DNA of 64,000 nt from Streptococcus pneumoniae (GCF_001096185.1 NZ_CRPU01000004.1:1-64000); one strand, 5' to 3'; positions 26,459 to 37,090 are shown, counted from the stretch's first letter. The notes: generated by a model from the letters alone, not told the origin. Numbers and translations: made by a program.

Positions 26459-28822
26459 ATGAACAAAAACTCAGTAAAATTTGGATTAGCAAGCGCATGC
26501 TTAACTTCTGCTATCTTATTTGGGGTACATACAGTTGAAGCTTCTGACCAATCTTCAAACATTCAACAAAACGAGTCTGATAGTTATGGCAAGGCTTTAA
26601 CTACGTATAAGGCAGAAACAACAAAATATGAATTAGATAAGAAAGCATACGAAGCAGAACTTAAAGCCTACAATGAAAGTGTGGCTAAATATGAAGCGGA
26701 CAAGGCTGAGTACGATAAGGCGAAGGCTGAATATGACAAAGTGTTAGCTACAAATAAAGAGACACTTACAAAATACGAAAGTGACCTTTCAGAATACAAT
26801 AAACAAAAAGCTGAAGCGGACAAGGTAAAAGCTGAATACGAAAAACTTAAAGCTGAGTGGGACGCTAAAAAAGCACAATATGAAAAAGATAAAGCGGCCT
26901 ATGATAAAGCTCAAACTGACTATAATATGGCCAAAGCTGATTATGACGCTAAACTCGCAACATACAATACAAAACTTGCAGAATACAATAAACAAGTTAA
27001 ATCTAATGAAGCTGCTGATAAAATTGAAAACGATAAACGTAGAGCAGAATATAACGAAAAATTGAAAAAATTCGAAGAAGAATCGAAGAAACCAGGTCGT
27101 TTTGCAAGCGAAGAAAAAAACTATTTGATTTTCGTTAAAGAACCAAATGCTAAAATCAGCATAGAAGTTAAAGATACTGGTGATACTGGTGCTTTAGCAA
27201 TGTTGAAATATACTCAGAAAGACGGAAGTTTTTGGAAACTAAATCATAAAAAGTTGAGTAGCGACCAATTATCAGATGAAGCATTAGCAAAAAATAATTT
27301 GACAGATAAGATCATCAAACGATGGGATGAAACAGTAACAGGTTATCGAGAATACGGCAAAGACCCACATATCACCACATATCCTGTCATTGCCAAAAAA
27401 GATAGACCGTTTACCGTGACTTACACAAACTTAGAGAACACCACATACGATAAGAAAAAAGTCACACGTATTGATTATGAATACACTGTCTTAGAGACTG
27501 GTAGTTCTGTTGATACAATGCAAATTTCTCCTGCCTACGATCCAACTATTTCAGTATCAATCTATGGTGATTTCAGAAAACATGGATATAGTACAAGAGT
27601 TCGTATGAAACCAACTCTATATCTTGAAGATGGAACGAAAGTGATTCCAACAAAAGAAAAACCAGTTATGTTTGCAGTGAGTTCTATGAATACAGGATGG
27701 CATGGTTATAGTGACAATTCGTATTATTTCGCAGACAATAAGGATATGTTTAAAGAATTCTATGGGAAATCAGGAGTTTATGACGAATACTTAAATGACG
27801 AATTTAAGAAACTGTATAACGTAGACCTCGAAACAGCATCAAAACCCGGCGGATTATTGAGTGACCCTTCCAAACGTCAAGAGTGGAATACAAAAAAAGC
27901 AGAATTGAAAACAGCATACGTAAAAGATGAAGAAGAGTACAAAAAAGATGGTTTCAAAAAAGTCAAAGATTATATGACTAACAAATATGGATCCAATGTG
28001 AATACATGGCCTAGTACCTATCGTGAAATTGTGTATGCTATTCATAATGCTTCATTTATCAAATTGAATGAATCTTTTGTCTATAAACATGATGATGGAT
28101 TTTATGCCGATAAAACATTAGATGAAATTAACAGTGGAAACCCGGTATGGGATAACCAAGAATCACCTTACAAATACAAAGGTGCAGGTGTTATAAAAGT
28201 GACAGAAGATGGCTTCTATTTGGAATTTGGTGCAACCGTCCCATTCACTCAATTATTCGGAATCAACACGGCTATCGTTGACGAATATATTGATGTGAAA
28301 CCGAAACTAGAATTGGTTGAAACACCAAAACCAACGCCACCAACGAAACCAGTTGAACCAAAACAACCAGAACTTAAAGAACCAACACCATTAGGAGTTG
28401 CTCCAAAAGAACCAAACAAGTTCGATAAAGAAAAACCAGTGAAACCTGACTTGAAAGAACCAAAAGCTCCAACCCCACCGGTTAAGCCTGACTTGAAAGA
28501 ACCAACGCCACCAAAAGTGGAGACACCAGTAAAACCTGTTGAACCGCCAAAAGTGGAGAAACCAGCAAAACCAGTGGAACCGCCAAAAGTGGAGAAACCA
28601 ACAGAACCAGTGGAACCGCCAAAAGTGGAGAAACCAACAGAACCTGTTGAGCCACCAAAAGTGGAGACACCAACGAAACAAGTTGAGCCACCAAAAGAGG
28701 AAAAACCAACATTGCCACGTACGGGGAGTGCGTCGGACATGAGTATGACTGTGGTTGGGTTATTAACAACTTTAGCATCATTCTTTGTGTTTACTAAACG
28801 TAAAGATGAAAGTAACAAATAG
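26459..28822 (+). CDS. AgI/II (GbpC-like) LPXTG surface adhesin, compact
   Basis: 787 aa. Signal peptide (NSVKFGLASACLTSAILFG... VEAS), then an Ala/Lys/Tyr-rich coiled coil of KAEYDKAKAEYDK-like heptads (about 40-215) like the AgI/II A-region. A globular domain (about 220-620) opens with NYLIFVKEPNAKISIEV, resembling the start of AgI/II V-domains and GbpC. A Pro-rich stalk with 12-aa PPKVEKPxxPVE repeats and an LPRTG sorting signal (28712-28726) close the protein. It lacks the AgI/II C1-C3 domains, so it is about half the usual length. Likely binds salivary glycoproteins or glucan; ligand unknown. The GTG at 26450 is a possible but weaker start. The locus looks like an accessory insertion between udk and xseA. 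Confidence 0.82.
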   Translation: MNKNSVKFGLASACLTSAILFGVHTVEASDQSSNIQQNESDSYGKALTTYKAETTKYELDKKAYEAELKAYNESVAKYEADKAEYDKAKAEYDKVLATNKETLTKYESDLSEYNKQKAEADKVKAEYEKLKAEWDAKKAQYEKDKAAYDKAQTDYNMAKADYDAKLATYNTKLAEYNKQVKSNEAADKIENDKRRAEYNEKLKKFEEESKKPGRFASEEKNYLIFVKEPNAKISIEVKDTGDTGALAMLKYTQKDGSFWKLNHKKLSSDQLSDEALAKNNLTDKIIKRWDETVTGYREYGKDPHITTYPVIAKKDRPFTVTYTNLENTTYDKKKVTRIDYEYTVLETGSSVDTMQISPAYDPTISVSIYGDFRKHGYSTRVRMKPTLYLEDGTKVIPTKEKPVMFAVSSMNTGWHGYSDNSYYFADNKDMFKEFYGKSGVYDEYLNDEFKKLYNVDLETASKPGGLLSDPSKRQEWNTKKAELKTAYVKDEEEYKKDGFKKVKDYMTNKYGSNVNTWPSTYREIVYAIHNASFIKLNESFVYKHDDGFYADKTLDEINSGNPVWDNQESPYKYKGAGVIKVTEDGFYLEFGATVPFTQLFGINTAIVDEYIDVKPKLELVETPKPTPPTKPVEPKQPELKEPTPLGVAPKEPNKFDKEKPVKPDLKEPKAPTPPVKPDLKEPTPPKVETPVKPVEPPKVEKPAKPVEPPKVEKPTEPVEPPKVEKPTEPVEPPKVETPTKQVEPPKEEKPTLPRTGSASDMSMTVVGLLTTLASFFVFTKRKDESNK
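28508..28708. repeat. 36-bp repeats coding the Pro-rich stalk
   Basis: Five consecutive 36-bp units (starts 28508, 28544, 28580, 28616, 28652) and a partial sixth at 28688, each coding PPKVExPxxPVE. Near-identity of units three and four points to recent slippage. Stalk length probably varies. Confidence 0.9.
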
Positions 28823-28884
28823 TTATCAAGGTTTTGTCGAAAAGATTTAAGCAGAAGGCAAAAGTTCACTTTTAAAATATCAAA

Positions 28885-28920
28885 AAAACGAGTATATCCG
28901 TAATTGGAGATACTCGTTTT
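28885..28920. terminator. Terminator downstream of the adhesin
   Basis: aaaacgagtat/atactcgtttt (28885-28895 with 28910-28920), A- and T-flanked on both sides, so bidirectional. Confidence 0.85.
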
Positions 28921-29012
28921 CTTATGCCATAAGCTGTCAGATATTTGTTGTAAACCTATTATTTATTTTTCCCTCATAATGGTACATAAATGAAGATTTT
29001 TAGGCATATTTT

Positions 29013-29021
29013 TGGTATAAT
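29013..29021 (+). promoter_or_regulatory. Extended -10 promoter of the xseA operon
   Basis: TGGTATAAT (TG 29013-29014, TATAAT 29016-29021). Seven bases further an ATG (29029) opens a seven-codon frame, MKEQENE, ending at 29052, ten bases before xseA. Confidence 0.65.
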
Positions 29022-29061
29022 AATACCCATGAAAGAGCAAGAAAATGAATAGTAGGTGGAG

Positions 29062-30402
29062 ATGGAAAAGTATTTATCGGTAACAACTTTGACCAAGTAT
29101 CTGAAAATGAAATTCGATAAAGACCCTTACTTGGAACGGGTCTATTTAACTGGTCAAGTTTCCAACTTTCGTAAACGACCTACTCACCAATATTTCTCCC
29201 TAAAAGATGACCATGCAGTTATTCAAGCGACCATCTGGTCTGGGATTTATCAGAAATTAGGTTTCGACCTTGAAGAAGGGATGAAGATCAATGTAATTGG
29301 GCGTGTACAGGTCTATGAACCAAGTGGTAGCTACTCCATCATCATTGAAAAGGCAGAGCCTGATGGAGTTGGTGCACTTGCGATTCAGTTTGAACAACTC
29401 AAGAAAAAATTGACGGAAGAAGGCCTGTTTCAAGAACGTTTCAAGCAACCTCTGCCCCAATTTTCTAAGAGAATTGGTGTAGTGACCAGTCGCAGTGGAG
29501 CCGTGATTCGAGATATTATCACGACCGTCAGCAGGCGATTTTCAGGTGTTGACATTCTTCTCTATCCGACCAAGGTTCAAGGTGAAGGGGCTGCGGAGGA
29601 AATTGCTCGAAATATTGCGCGTGCCAATCAACGTGACGATTTGGATTTGCTGATTATTGGTCGTGGTGGTGGTTCCATCGAGGATCTCTGGGCCTTTAAC
29701 GAAGAGATTGTGGTACGGGCTATTTTTGAATCTCGCTTGCCAGTTATTTCTAGTGTGGGGCATGAGACGGATGTGACCTTGGCAGATTTTGTGGCAGATC
29801 GCCGCGCTGCGACACCAACGGCTGCTGCTGAACTAGCAACACCTGTGACCAAGTTGGATCTATTAGCTCATTTGCAAAATCAGGAAAAACGGATGGCAAC
29901 GGCAGTGCGAAATGTCCTATCTAAGAAACAAGAAGCTTTGAAAAAATGCAGTCAGTCTGTTATCTTTAGACAGCCAGAGCGCTTGTATGATGGCTATTTG
30001 CAACGCTTGGATCAACTGCAACTGCGTTTAAAACAAAGTTTACGTACACGGATTTCTGATAACAAACAAGTCGTCCAAGCACGGACGCATCAACTGGTAC
30101 AATTATCACCCGTTACCAAAATCCAACGCTATCAAGACCGTCTAGGGCAGTTGGATAAGCTCCTCCGTAGCCAAATGGCTTTGGTTTATGATGCCAAGGT
30201 TGCTGAGGTGAAAAGACTTTCAGAAGCCTTGTTGATGTTGGATACCAGTCGAATCGTGGCGCGTGGCTATGCAATTGTCAAGAAAGAAGATTCAGTAGTC
30301 GATTCGGTTGAGAATTTAAAGAAAACAGACCAAGTGACGCTTTTGATGCGAGATGGTCAAGTAGAATTAGAGGTTAAAGATGTCAAAACAAAAGAAATTT
30401 GA
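29062..30402 (+). CDS. xseA: Exodeoxyribonuclease VII large subunit
   Basis: 446 aa. N-terminal OB-fold ([23 protein letters not shown]) and a catalytic region with the [31 protein letters not shown] and [28 protein letters not shown] motifs, followed by coiled coil. With XseB it degrades single-stranded DNA. ATG 29062 gives [10 protein letters not shown], the conserved start; the GTG at 29056 would add two residues and overlap the SD (aggtgg). The 3' end overlaps xseB by 23 bp. Confidence 0.95.
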   Translation: MEKYLSVTTLTKYLKMKFDKDPYLERVYLTGQVSNFRKRPTHQYFSLKDDHAVIQATIWSGIYQKLGFDLEEGMKINVIGRVQVYEPSGSYSIIIEKAEPDGVGALAIQFEQLKKKLTEEGLFQERFKQPLPQFSKRIGVVTSRSGAVIRDIITTVSRRFSGVDILLYPTKVQGEGAAEEIARNIARANQRDDLDLLIIGRGGGSIEDLWAFNEEIVVRAIFESRLPVISSVGHETDVTLADFVADRRAATPTAAAELATPVTKLDLLAHLQNQEKRMATAVRNVLSKKQEALKKCSQSVIFRQPERLYDGYLQRLDQLQLRLKQSLRTRISDNKQVVQARTHQLVQLSPVTKIQRYQDRLGQLDKLLRSQMALVYDAKVAEVKRLSEALLMLDTSRIVARGYAIVKKEDSVVDSVENLKKTDQVTLLMRDGQVELEVKDVKTKEI

Positions 30403-30592
30403 GGAAAATCTAGCAGAACTGGAAACCATTGTCCAAAGTTTGGAAAATGGTGAAATTGCTCTGGAAGATGCGATTGCTGCCTTTCAAAAGGGGATGGTCT
30501 TGTCAAAAGAGCTCCAAGCTACGCTAGACAAGGCTGAAAAGACCTTGGTTAAGGTCATGCAAGAAGACGGAACAGAAAGTGATTTTGAATGA
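30380..30592 (+). CDS. xseB: Exodeoxyribonuclease VII small subunit
   Basis: 70 aa helical protein, [34 protein letters not shown] being the XseB core. It binds the XseA coiled coil. Translation-coupled to xseA by overlap and to ispA by a 4-bp ATGA overlap. Confidence 0.94.
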   Translation: MSKQKKFEENLAELETIVQSLENGEIALEDAIAAFQKGMVLSKELQATLDKAEKTLVKVMQEDGTESDFE

Positions 30593-31464
30593 AGAAGCAA
30601 GAAAAATTAGCTCTTGTCGAGTCGGCTTTGGAAGACTTTTATGGAGACCAGCAGTTTGCTTCTAGTTTGCGAGAGTCTGTTCTCTATTCTATTCATGCTG
30701 GTGGCAAGCGTATTCGGCCTTTTCTTCTGTTAGAAGTTCTGGAAGCCTTGCAAGTTGTCATCCAACCAGCTCATGCACAGGTGGCCGCGGCCTTGGAAAT
30801 GATTCATACAGGGAGCTTGATTCATGATGATCTTCCTGCTATGGATGATGATGATTATCGTCGAGGACGTTTGACCAACCATAAGAAATTTGGCGAAGCA
30901 ATGGCGATTTTGGCTGGAGATGCCTTGTTTCTAGATCCTTACGCCTTGATAGCGCAGGCAGATTTGCCAAGTCAGATCAAAGTGGACTTGATTGCCAACT
31001 TATCTCTTGCTTCAGGTAGTCTGGGCATGGTGGCAGGGCAGGTTTTGGATATGGAGGGTGAACACCAGCATTTGTCTTTGGAAGAACTCCAGACTATTCA
31101 TGCTAATAAGACTGGAAAATTACTATCCTTTCCTTTCCAAGCGGCTGCTATTATTGTTGAATTGGCTCCTGAAATGCAGGCAAAGCTGAAAACTGTTGGT
31201 GAATTGATTGGACTTGCTTTTCAGGTCAGAGATGATGTGCTGGATGTGACAGCTAGTTTTGAGGAAATCGGCAAGACACCTCAAAAGGATTTGCAGGCAG
31301 AAAAATCAACCTATCCTGCCTTGTTGGGCTTGGAAGAGGCTATTGCCTTTTGTAACCAAACCTTGGATCAAGCTAATGCCAAATTAGAAGAAATTGCCCA
31401 GCAGATTCCCTTTGAGATAGAATCGATTGTAAAAGTAGTAGAAAGTTTGAGAATCAATGGCTAA
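30589..31464 (+). CDS. ispA: Polyprenyl (farnesyl/geranyl) diphosphate synthase
   Basis: 291 aa. First Asp-rich motif in [18 protein letters not shown] and second in [14 protein letters not shown], with [17 protein letters not shown] at the IPP site. Chain-length determinants fit short-chain synthases (FPP). It supplies farnesyl diphosphate to undecaprenyl-phosphate synthesis. Position between xseB and tlyA is the usual Firmicute order. Confidence 0.93.
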   Translation: MKKQEKLALVESALEDFYGDQQFASSLRESVLYSIHAGGKRIRPFLLLEVLEALQVVIQPAHAQVAAALEMIHTGSLIHDDLPAMDDDDYRRGRLTNHKKFGEAMAILAGDALFLDPYALIAQADLPSQIKVDLIANLSLASGSLGMVAGQVLDMEGEHQHLSLEELQTIHANKTGKLLSFPFQAAAIIVELAPEMQAKLKTVGELIGLAFQVRDDVLDVTASFEEIGKTPQKDLQAEKSTYPALLGLEEAIAFCNQTLDQANAKLEEIAQQIPFEIESIVKVVESLRING

Positions 31465-32272
31465 GGAAAGAGTGGATGTACTAGCTTATAAACAGGGCTT
31501 GTTTGAAACGCGAGAACAGGCTAAGCGCGGTGTCATGGCTGGTCTAGTCGTAGCAGTCCTGAATGGAGAACGTTTTGACAAGCCAGGAGAGAAAATCCCA
31601 GACGACACCGAGCTAAAACTTAAGGGTGAAAAACTCAAGTATGTCAGCCGTGGTGGCTTGAAATTAGAAAAGGCCTTGCAAGTATTTGATTTATCAGTGG
31701 ATGGGGCAACAACGATTGATATTGGGGCTTCTACTGGAGGATTTACCGATGTTATGTTGCAGAATGGTGCCGAGTTGGTCTTTGCAGTCGATGTTGGTAC
31801 CAATCAGTTGGCTTGGAAATTACGCCAGGACCCGCGAGTTGTCAGCATGGAGCAGTTCAATTTCCGCTATGCTGAAAAGACTGATTTCGAAAAGGAACCG
31901 AGCTTTGCCAGTATTGATGTGAGTTTCATTTCCCTCAGTCTGATTCTGCCAGCCTTGCACCGAGTGTTAGCCGATCAAGGTCAGGTTGTGGCTTTGGTTA
32001 AGCCTCAGTTTGAGGCAGGACGTAAGCAGATTGGGAAAAATGGAATTATTCGCGATGCCAAGGTTCATCAGAATGTCCTTGAATCTGTCACAGCTATGGC
32101 AGTAGAGGAAGGCTTTTCAGTCCTTGGATTGGACTTTTCTCCCATCCAAGGTGGGCATGGAAATATTGAGTTTTTAGCGTATTTGAAAAAAGAAGAGTCA
32201 GCAAGCAATCAGGTTCTTGCTGAGATTGAAGAAGTAGTAGAGAGGGCGCATAGTCAATTTAAAAATGAATAA
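31457..32272 (+). CDS. tlyA: TlyA family rRNA 2'-O-methyltransferase
   Basis: 271 aa. N-terminal S4 RNA-binding domain (RVDVLAYKQGLFETREQAKRGVMAGLV) and a FtsJ-like Rossmann domain with SAM motif TIDIGASTGGFTDVML. Often called hemolysin A or YqxC. The mycobacterial relative methylates ribosomal RNA; function in streptococci is inferred. Overlaps ispA and argR by 8 bp each. Confidence 0.88.
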   Translation: MAKERVDVLAYKQGLFETREQAKRGVMAGLVVAVLNGERFDKPGEKIPDDTELKLKGEKLKYVSRGGLKLEKALQVFDLSVDGATTIDIGASTGGFTDVMLQNGAELVFAVDVGTNQLAWKLRQDPRVVSMEQFNFRYAEKTDFEKEPSFASIDVSFISLSLILPALHRVLADQGQVVALVKPQFEAGRKQIGKNGIIRDAKVHQNVLESVTAMAVEEGFSVLGLDFSPIQGGHGNIEFLAYLKKEESASNQVLAEIEEVVERAHSQFKNE

Positions 32273-32696
32273 AAAAGAGAGACTTGAAAAAATTAGACGA
32301 TTTGTGACAGATTATCAAATCGGTACGCAAGAAGAAATCGTAGAACATTTGAAAGAGGCGGGCATCACTGCCACTCAGGCAACGGTATCCCGAGATATCA
32401 AAGAGCTAGGTATTGTCAAAATTCCTTTGAGAGACAACACCTATGTCTATGAATTACCAAAATCAATCGTGAAAAGTTTGCAACTGGCTGAAGACAATAT
32501 CGAATCGGCTCAATTGATGGACAAGATGATCAATCTCCAAGTGATCCCAGGAAATACAGCTTTTGTAAAAGCTCAGTTAACTGAGACTTTTGCGGATAAG
32601 ATTTTTAGCTGTTTAGCTGATGATAGCTCGATTTTAGTCATTGCCAGAACTGAAAGTCTAGCTGAGGAAATCTTTGAACAAGTAAAAAATTGGTAG
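32265..32696 (+). CDS. argR: ArgR/AhrC family arginine regulator
   Basis: 143 aa. N-terminal winged helix (QEEIVEHLKEAGITATQATVSRDIKELGIVK) and a C-terminal oligomerisation/arginine-binding domain. The C-terminal core, NTAFVKAQLTETFADKIFSCLADDSSILVIARTES, departs from the GTIAGDDT arginine-binding signature, having ADDSSIL instead. Streptococci carry several ArgR paralogues; this copy linked to recN corresponds to the AhrC/ArgR2 type. Effector binding may therefore be altered. Confidence 0.85.
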   Translation: MNKKERLEKIRRFVTDYQIGTQEEIVEHLKEAGITATQATVSRDIKELGIVKIPLRDNTYVYELPKSIVKSLQLAEDNIESAQLMDKMINLQVIPGNTAFVKAQLTETFADKIFSCLADDSSILVIARTESLAEEIFEQVKNW

Positions 32697-32702
32697 GTCT
32701 AT

Positions 32703-34370
32703 ATGTTACTTGAAATTTCGATAAAAAACTTTGCCATTATTGAGGCTATTTCCCTCCATTTTGAAAAGGGGATGACTGTCTTGACTGGTGAAACGGGTGC
32801 AGGGAAGTCGATTATCATTGATGCCATGAATATGATGTTGGGAGCTCGTGCTACAACAGATGTTATTCGTCATGGTGCGCCTAAGGCAGAGATTGAGGGG
32901 CTATTCTCCGTTGAAAATAGTCGCCTTTTACAGGAAATTTTTAATGAGCAAGGTTTAGAATTGGGTGATGAGATTATCATCCGTCGAGAAATCTTGCAAA
33001 ATGGTCGTAGTATCAGCCGTGTAAATGGCCAGATGGTTAATCTGTCTGTTTTGCGTGCTATTGGGCAACATCTGGTTGATATTCATGGTCAACATGACCA
33101 AGAAGAATTAATGCGGCCCCAACTTCATATTCAAATGTTGGATGAATTTGGCGACGCAGCTTTTTGGGAATTGAAAGAAACCTATCAGACGAGTTTTGAT
33201 GCCTACCGTAAAATGCGTAAGCAGGTTCTGGAAATCAAGAAAAACCAACAGGAACACAAGGCTCGTATCGAAATGTTGGAATTTCAAATGGCAGAGATTG
33301 AGGCAGCAAACTTGCAGGCTGGAGAAGATTTGGCTCTTAACCAAGAGCGAGAGAAACTTCTCAACCATAAAAATATTGCGGATACACTGACTAATGCCTA
33401 CAGCATGTTGGACAATGAAGACTTTTCAAGTCTGGCCAATGTTCGTTCAGCCATGAATGATATGGAAAGTGTCGAAGAGTACGACCCTGAATACCGTGAA
33501 ATTTCAAGCTCTCTGTCTGAGACCTACTATGTCTTAGAAGACATTAGCAAACGTTTGGAAGCTATTATTGAGGACCTTGATTTTGACGGTAATCGTCTCA
33601 TGCAGGTTGAGAATCGTTTGGACCTCCTTCATACCATTACCCGCAAGTACGGTGGGACTGTTGATGATGTCTTGCTTTATTTTGCCAAGATTACGGAAGA
33701 ATACAATCTCTTGACAGGCAATAACCTTTCATCTGAGGACATGGAAACCGAGCTCAAAAAATTGGAAGTCAATCTTGTCAATTTGGCAGGTCAGCTTGCA
33801 TCTGCTCGTCATGACTTGGCTCAGCAGCTTGAAGCTGAGATTAAACAAGAACTGCAAGATCTTTATATGGAAAAAGCCCAGTTTCAGGTTCGTTTTAGCA
33901 AGGGTAAATTCAGTCGTGAGGGCAATGAAACGGTCGAATTTTACATTTCAACCAACCCTGGCGAAGACTTTAAACCCTTGGTCAAGGTTGCATCTGGCGG
34001 AGAATTGTCTCGCCTCATGCTAGCCATTAAGTCAGCCTTTTCACGTAAAGAAGGCAAGACAAGTATTGTCTTTGATGAGGTGGATACAGGAGTTTCAGGT
34101 CGTGTAGCTCAAGCCATCGCACAGAAGATTCACAAGATTGGCCAACATGGGCAGGTTCTAGCTATTTCCCATTTGCCACAAGTGATTGCGATTGCGGATT
34201 ATCAATTCTTTATTGAGAAGATTAGCAATGACCATTCAACAGTTTCGACTGTTCGTCTCTTGACTGTTGAAGAGCGAGTGGAAGAAGTCGCTAAGATGTT
34301 GGCAGGTGATGATGTGACAGAAGCAGCCCTGACACAAGCCAGAGAATTGTTGAGAAACAGGGAGAAATAA
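32703..34370 (+). CDS. recN: DNA repair protein RecN
   Basis: 555 aa SMC-like ATPase. Walker A GETGAGKSIIIDAM (about residues 29-42), central coiled coils, ABC signature ASGGELSRLMLAIK and Walker B TSIVFDEVDTGVSGR near the C-terminus, then AISHLPQVIAIAD. It acts in double-strand break repair. The last gene of the xseA-recN run; the metallophosphatase follows one base later. Confidence 0.96.
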   Translation: MLLEISIKNFAIIEAISLHFEKGMTVLTGETGAGKSIIIDAMNMMLGARATTDVIRHGAPKAEIEGLFSVENSRLLQEIFNEQGLELGDEIIIRREILQNGRSISRVNGQMVNLSVLRAIGQHLVDIHGQHDQEELMRPQLHIQMLDEFGDAAFWELKETYQTSFDAYRKMRKQVLEIKKNQQEHKARIEMLEFQMAEIEAANLQAGEDLALNQEREKLLNHKNIADTLTNAYSMLDNEDFSSLANVRSAMNDMESVEEYDPEYREISSSLSETYYVLEDISKRLEAIIEDLDFDGNRLMQVENRLDLLHTITRKYGGTVDDVLLYFAKITEEYNLLTGNNLSSEDMETELKKLEVNLVNLAGQLASARHDLAQQLEAEIKQELQDLYMEKAQFQVRFSKGKFSREGNETVEFYISTNPGEDFKPLVKVASGGELSRLMLAIKSAFSRKEGKTSIVFDEVDTGVSGRVAQAIAQKIHKIGQHGQVLAISHLPQVIAIADYQFFIEKISNDHSTVSTVRLLTVEERVEEVAKMLAGDDVTEAALTQARELLRNREK

Positions 34371-34371
34371 G

Positions 34372-35100
34372 ATGACAGACTATTATGTAATTGGAGATGT
34401 TCATGGAAAAGCTGGGATGCTGGAAGACCTTCTCAAAACATGGGATGGTCAGACCCAGTTGCTCTTTCTAGGGGACTTGATTGACCGTGGTGAAGATAGT
34501 CGCCGTGTCCTTGAAATGGTCAAGGACTTGGTTGACAATCAAGGGGCAATCTGTTTGTCAGGAAACCACGAGTATATGTTTTTGACATGGCTAGATGACC
34601 CAGAAGAAAGCTATGACCACTATCGTCGCAATGGTGGAGATACAACCATTAACTCTATCCTAGGTCGTCCCTTGGATGCACCAGTTGATGGAGTTGAGGA
34701 TGCCAAGCGTGTTGCTACTGAAGCGGCAGACTTAGTCGAATTTATTCGTCAAATGCCATTTGTGGTAGAGACAGATAAGTACATCTTTGTTCACGCAGGT
34801 ATTGATTTGACCTTGGATGACTGGCATGAAACCACAGATTACAAGAAAGTATGGCTTAGAAAACCATTCCACGAAGCTGAAAATCATACTGGAAAAATCA
34901 TTGTCTTTGGTCATACACCGGTTTATGGTTTGTTGAAGCAAGAGCGTGGTACTGCTGAACTTTGGACTACAGAAGATGGCAAGATTGGCATGGATGGAGG
35001 AGCTGTCTATGGTGGTGTTCTTCATGGGATTGTCTTTACAGACCAAGGAATGACAGAACATCACTTTATCGAAAATGACGGCTTTGTTGCTGAAGATTAG
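34372..35100 (+). CDS. Serine/threonine-type metallophosphoesterase
   Basis: 242 aa. Calcineurin-like metal-binding motifs in order: GDVHGKAGM, GDLIDRGEDSRRV, SGNHEYMFL, and FVHAGID and FGHTPVYG for the distal His ligands. Relatives include bacterial PrpA-type and Ap4A-hydrolysing phosphatases; the specific substrate cannot be told. It begins one base after the recN stop (start at 34372), so it is likely co-transcribed. Confidence 0.85.
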   Translation: MTDYYVIGDVHGKAGMLEDLLKTWDGQTQLLFLGDLIDRGEDSRRVLEMVKDLVDNQGAICLSGNHEYMFLTWLDDPEESYDHYRRNGGDTTINSILGRPLDAPVDGVEDAKRVATEAADLVEFIRQMPFVVETDKYIFVHAGIDLTLDDWHETTDYKKVWLRKPFHEAENHTGKIIVFGHTPVYGLLKQERGTAELWTTEDGKIGMDGGAVYGGVLHGIVFTDQGMTEHHFIENDGFVAED

Positions 35101-35178
35101 TACTCCTAGCAGGGTATGGTCTTGTCAAAATGTCAAAAACAATTTATAATAAATAGATACCCTGAAAGGAAGAGAATC

Positions 35179-37002
35179 ATGAACTTAGAAGAATTGAAAA
35201 AACGACAGGAGAAGATTCGTAACTTCTCTATTATCGCTCATATTGACCACGGGAAGTCGACTCTAGCAGACCGCATTTTGGAAAAAACAGAGACGGTTTC
35301 AAGTCGTGAAATGCAGGCTCAGCTTTTGGATAGCATGGATTTAGAGCGAGAACGTGGGATTACCATTAAGTTGAATGCTATAGAGCTCAATTATACTGCA
35401 AAAGATGGGGAAACTTATATTTTCCACTTGATTGATACGCCGGGGCACGTAGACTTCACCTATGAAGTTTCACGTTCGCTCGCTGCCTGTGAGGGTGCTA
35501 TTTTGGTGGTCGATGCTGCTCAAGGAATTGAGGCCCAAACCCTTGCCAACGTTTATCTGGCCTTGGACAATGATTTGGAAATCATGCCTGTCATTAACAA
35601 AATTGACCTGCCAGCTGCGGATCCAGAGCGCGTGCGTACAGAGATTGAAGATGTGATTGGTTTGGATGCCAGTGAAGCAGTCTTAGCATCTGCCAAGGCT
35701 GGTATTGGTATAGAAGAAATTCTTGAGCAAATCGTAGAAAAAGTGCCAGCGCCAACAGGTGATGTGACGGCGCCGCTTAAGGCTTTGATTTTTGACTCTG
35801 TTTACGATGCTTACCGTGGAGTTATTCTCCAAGTGCGTGTTATGGATGGGGTGGTTAAACCCGGTGATAAGATTCAGCTCATGAGCAATGGCAAGACCTT
35901 TGATGTGACTGAGGTTGGAATTTTCACTCCTAAGGCAGTTGGTCGTGATTTTCTTGCGACTGGTGATGTTGGTTATATTGCAGCTTCTATTAAGACGGTT
36001 CAGGACACTCGTGTGGGTGATACCGTTACCTTGGCAACCAATCCTGCGGCAGAGCCATTACATGGTTATAAGCAGATGAATCCTATGGTCTTTGCGGGTC
36101 TCTACCCAATTGAATCAAACAAGTACAATGACCTTCGTGAAGCCCTTGAAAAATTGCAACTGAATGATGCTAGTCTTCAGTTTGAACCAGAAACATCTCA
36201 GGCACTTGGATTTGGTTTCCGTTGTGGTTTCCTTGGACTTCTTCATATGGATGTTATCCAAGAACGTTTGGAACGCGAGTTCAACATCGACCTCATCATG
36301 ACAGCTCCATCCGTTATCTATAAGGTTAATTTGACTGACGGTGAGTCTATGGATGTATCTAACCCATCTGAATTTCCAGACCCAACTAAGATTGCAACCA
36401 TTGAAGAGCCTTATGTTAAGGCGCAAATCATGGTACCACAGGAGTTCGTCGGAGCAGTAATGGAATTGGCTCAGCGCAAGCGTGGGGACTTTGTGACGAT
36501 GGACTATATTGATGATAACCGTGTCAATGTTATCTATCAAATTCCACTGGCTGAAATCGTCTTTGATTTCTTTGATAAGCTTAAGTCTTCGACTCGTGGT
36601 TATGCAAGCTTTGACTACGAATTGTCAGAGTATCGTCCATCTAAGCTGGTCAAAATGGATATCCTTCTCAATGGAGACAAAGTGGATGCCCTCAGCTTCA
36701 TCGTTCACAAGGATTTTGCTTACGAACGTGGGAAACTCATCGTTGATAAACTTAAGAAAATTATCCCTCGCCAACAATTTGAGGTGCCAATTCAAGCAGC
36801 TATTGGACACAAGATTGTCGCTCGTACTGATATTAAAGCCCTTCGTAAGAACGTACTTGCTAAATGTTATGGTGGTGACGTTTCTCGTAAGCGTAAACTC
36901 CTTGAAAAACAAAAAGCTGGTAAGAAACGCATGAAAGCTATCGGATCAGTTGAAGTCCCACAAGAAGCTTTCCTCAGTGTCTTGAGCATGGATGAAGAAT
37001 AA
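35179..37002 (+). CDS. lepA: Elongation factor 4
   Basis: 607 aa. GTPase motifs [43 protein letters not shown]-like domains II and V and the LepA-specific C-terminal domain ending [25 protein letters not shown]. It binds ribosomes and affects translocation or ribosome biogenesis under stress. The ATG at 35179 has an aaaggaagag SD; an upstream in-frame codon at 35116 lacks family similarity. Confidence 0.96.
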   Translation: MNLEELKKRQEKIRNFSIIAHIDHGKSTLADRILEKTETVSSREMQAQLLDSMDLERERGITIKLNAIELNYTAKDGETYIFHLIDTPGHVDFTYEVSRSLAACEGAILVVDAAQGIEAQTLANVYLALDNDLEIMPVINKIDLPAADPERVRTEIEDVIGLDASEAVLASAKAGIGIEEILEQIVEKVPAPTGDVTAPLKALIFDSVYDAYRGVILQVRVMDGVVKPGDKIQLMSNGKTFDVTEVGIFTPKAVGRDFLATGDVGYIAASIKTVQDTRVGDTVTLATNPAAEPLHGYKQMNPMVFAGLYPIESNKYNDLREALEKLQLNDASLQFEPETSQALGFGFRCGFLGLLHMDVIQERLEREFNIDLIMTAPSVIYKVNLTDGESMDVSNPSEFPDPTKIATIEEPYVKAQIMVPQEFVGAVMELAQRKRGDFVTMDYIDDNRVNVIYQIPLAEIVFDFFDKLKSSTRGYASFDYELSEYRPSKLVKMDILLNGDKVDALSFIVHKDFAYERGKLIVDKLKKIIPRQQFEVPIQAAIGHKIVARTDIKALRKNVLAKCYGGDVSRKRKLLEKQKAGKKRMKAIGSVEVPQEAFLSVLSMDEE

Positions 37003-37056
37003 GTTATCAGAAATGCCTTTCCTTGTTCACAGGAAATTTATATCAGAATCAATAGT

Positions 37057-37084
37057 AAAGCAGGCTTAGATGGTCTGCTTTTTT
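37057..37084 (+). terminator. Terminator of lepA
   Basis: aaagcag/ctgcttt (37057-37063 with 37075-37081) followed by TTTT. Confidence 0.75.
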
Positions 37085-37090
37085 AGTTTT

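Noticed and set aside
28508-28708. Regular 36-bp repeats resembling a CRISPR array in period
   Set aside because: Repeats are contiguous without spacers and keep the adhesin reading frame; no cas gene is present.
28249-28869. 206-aa minus-strand frame of Gly/Ser/Phe repeats, and overlapping minus-strand frames 28391-28781
   Set aside because: They mirror the 36-bp repeats of the LPXTG adhesin stalk on the plus strand.
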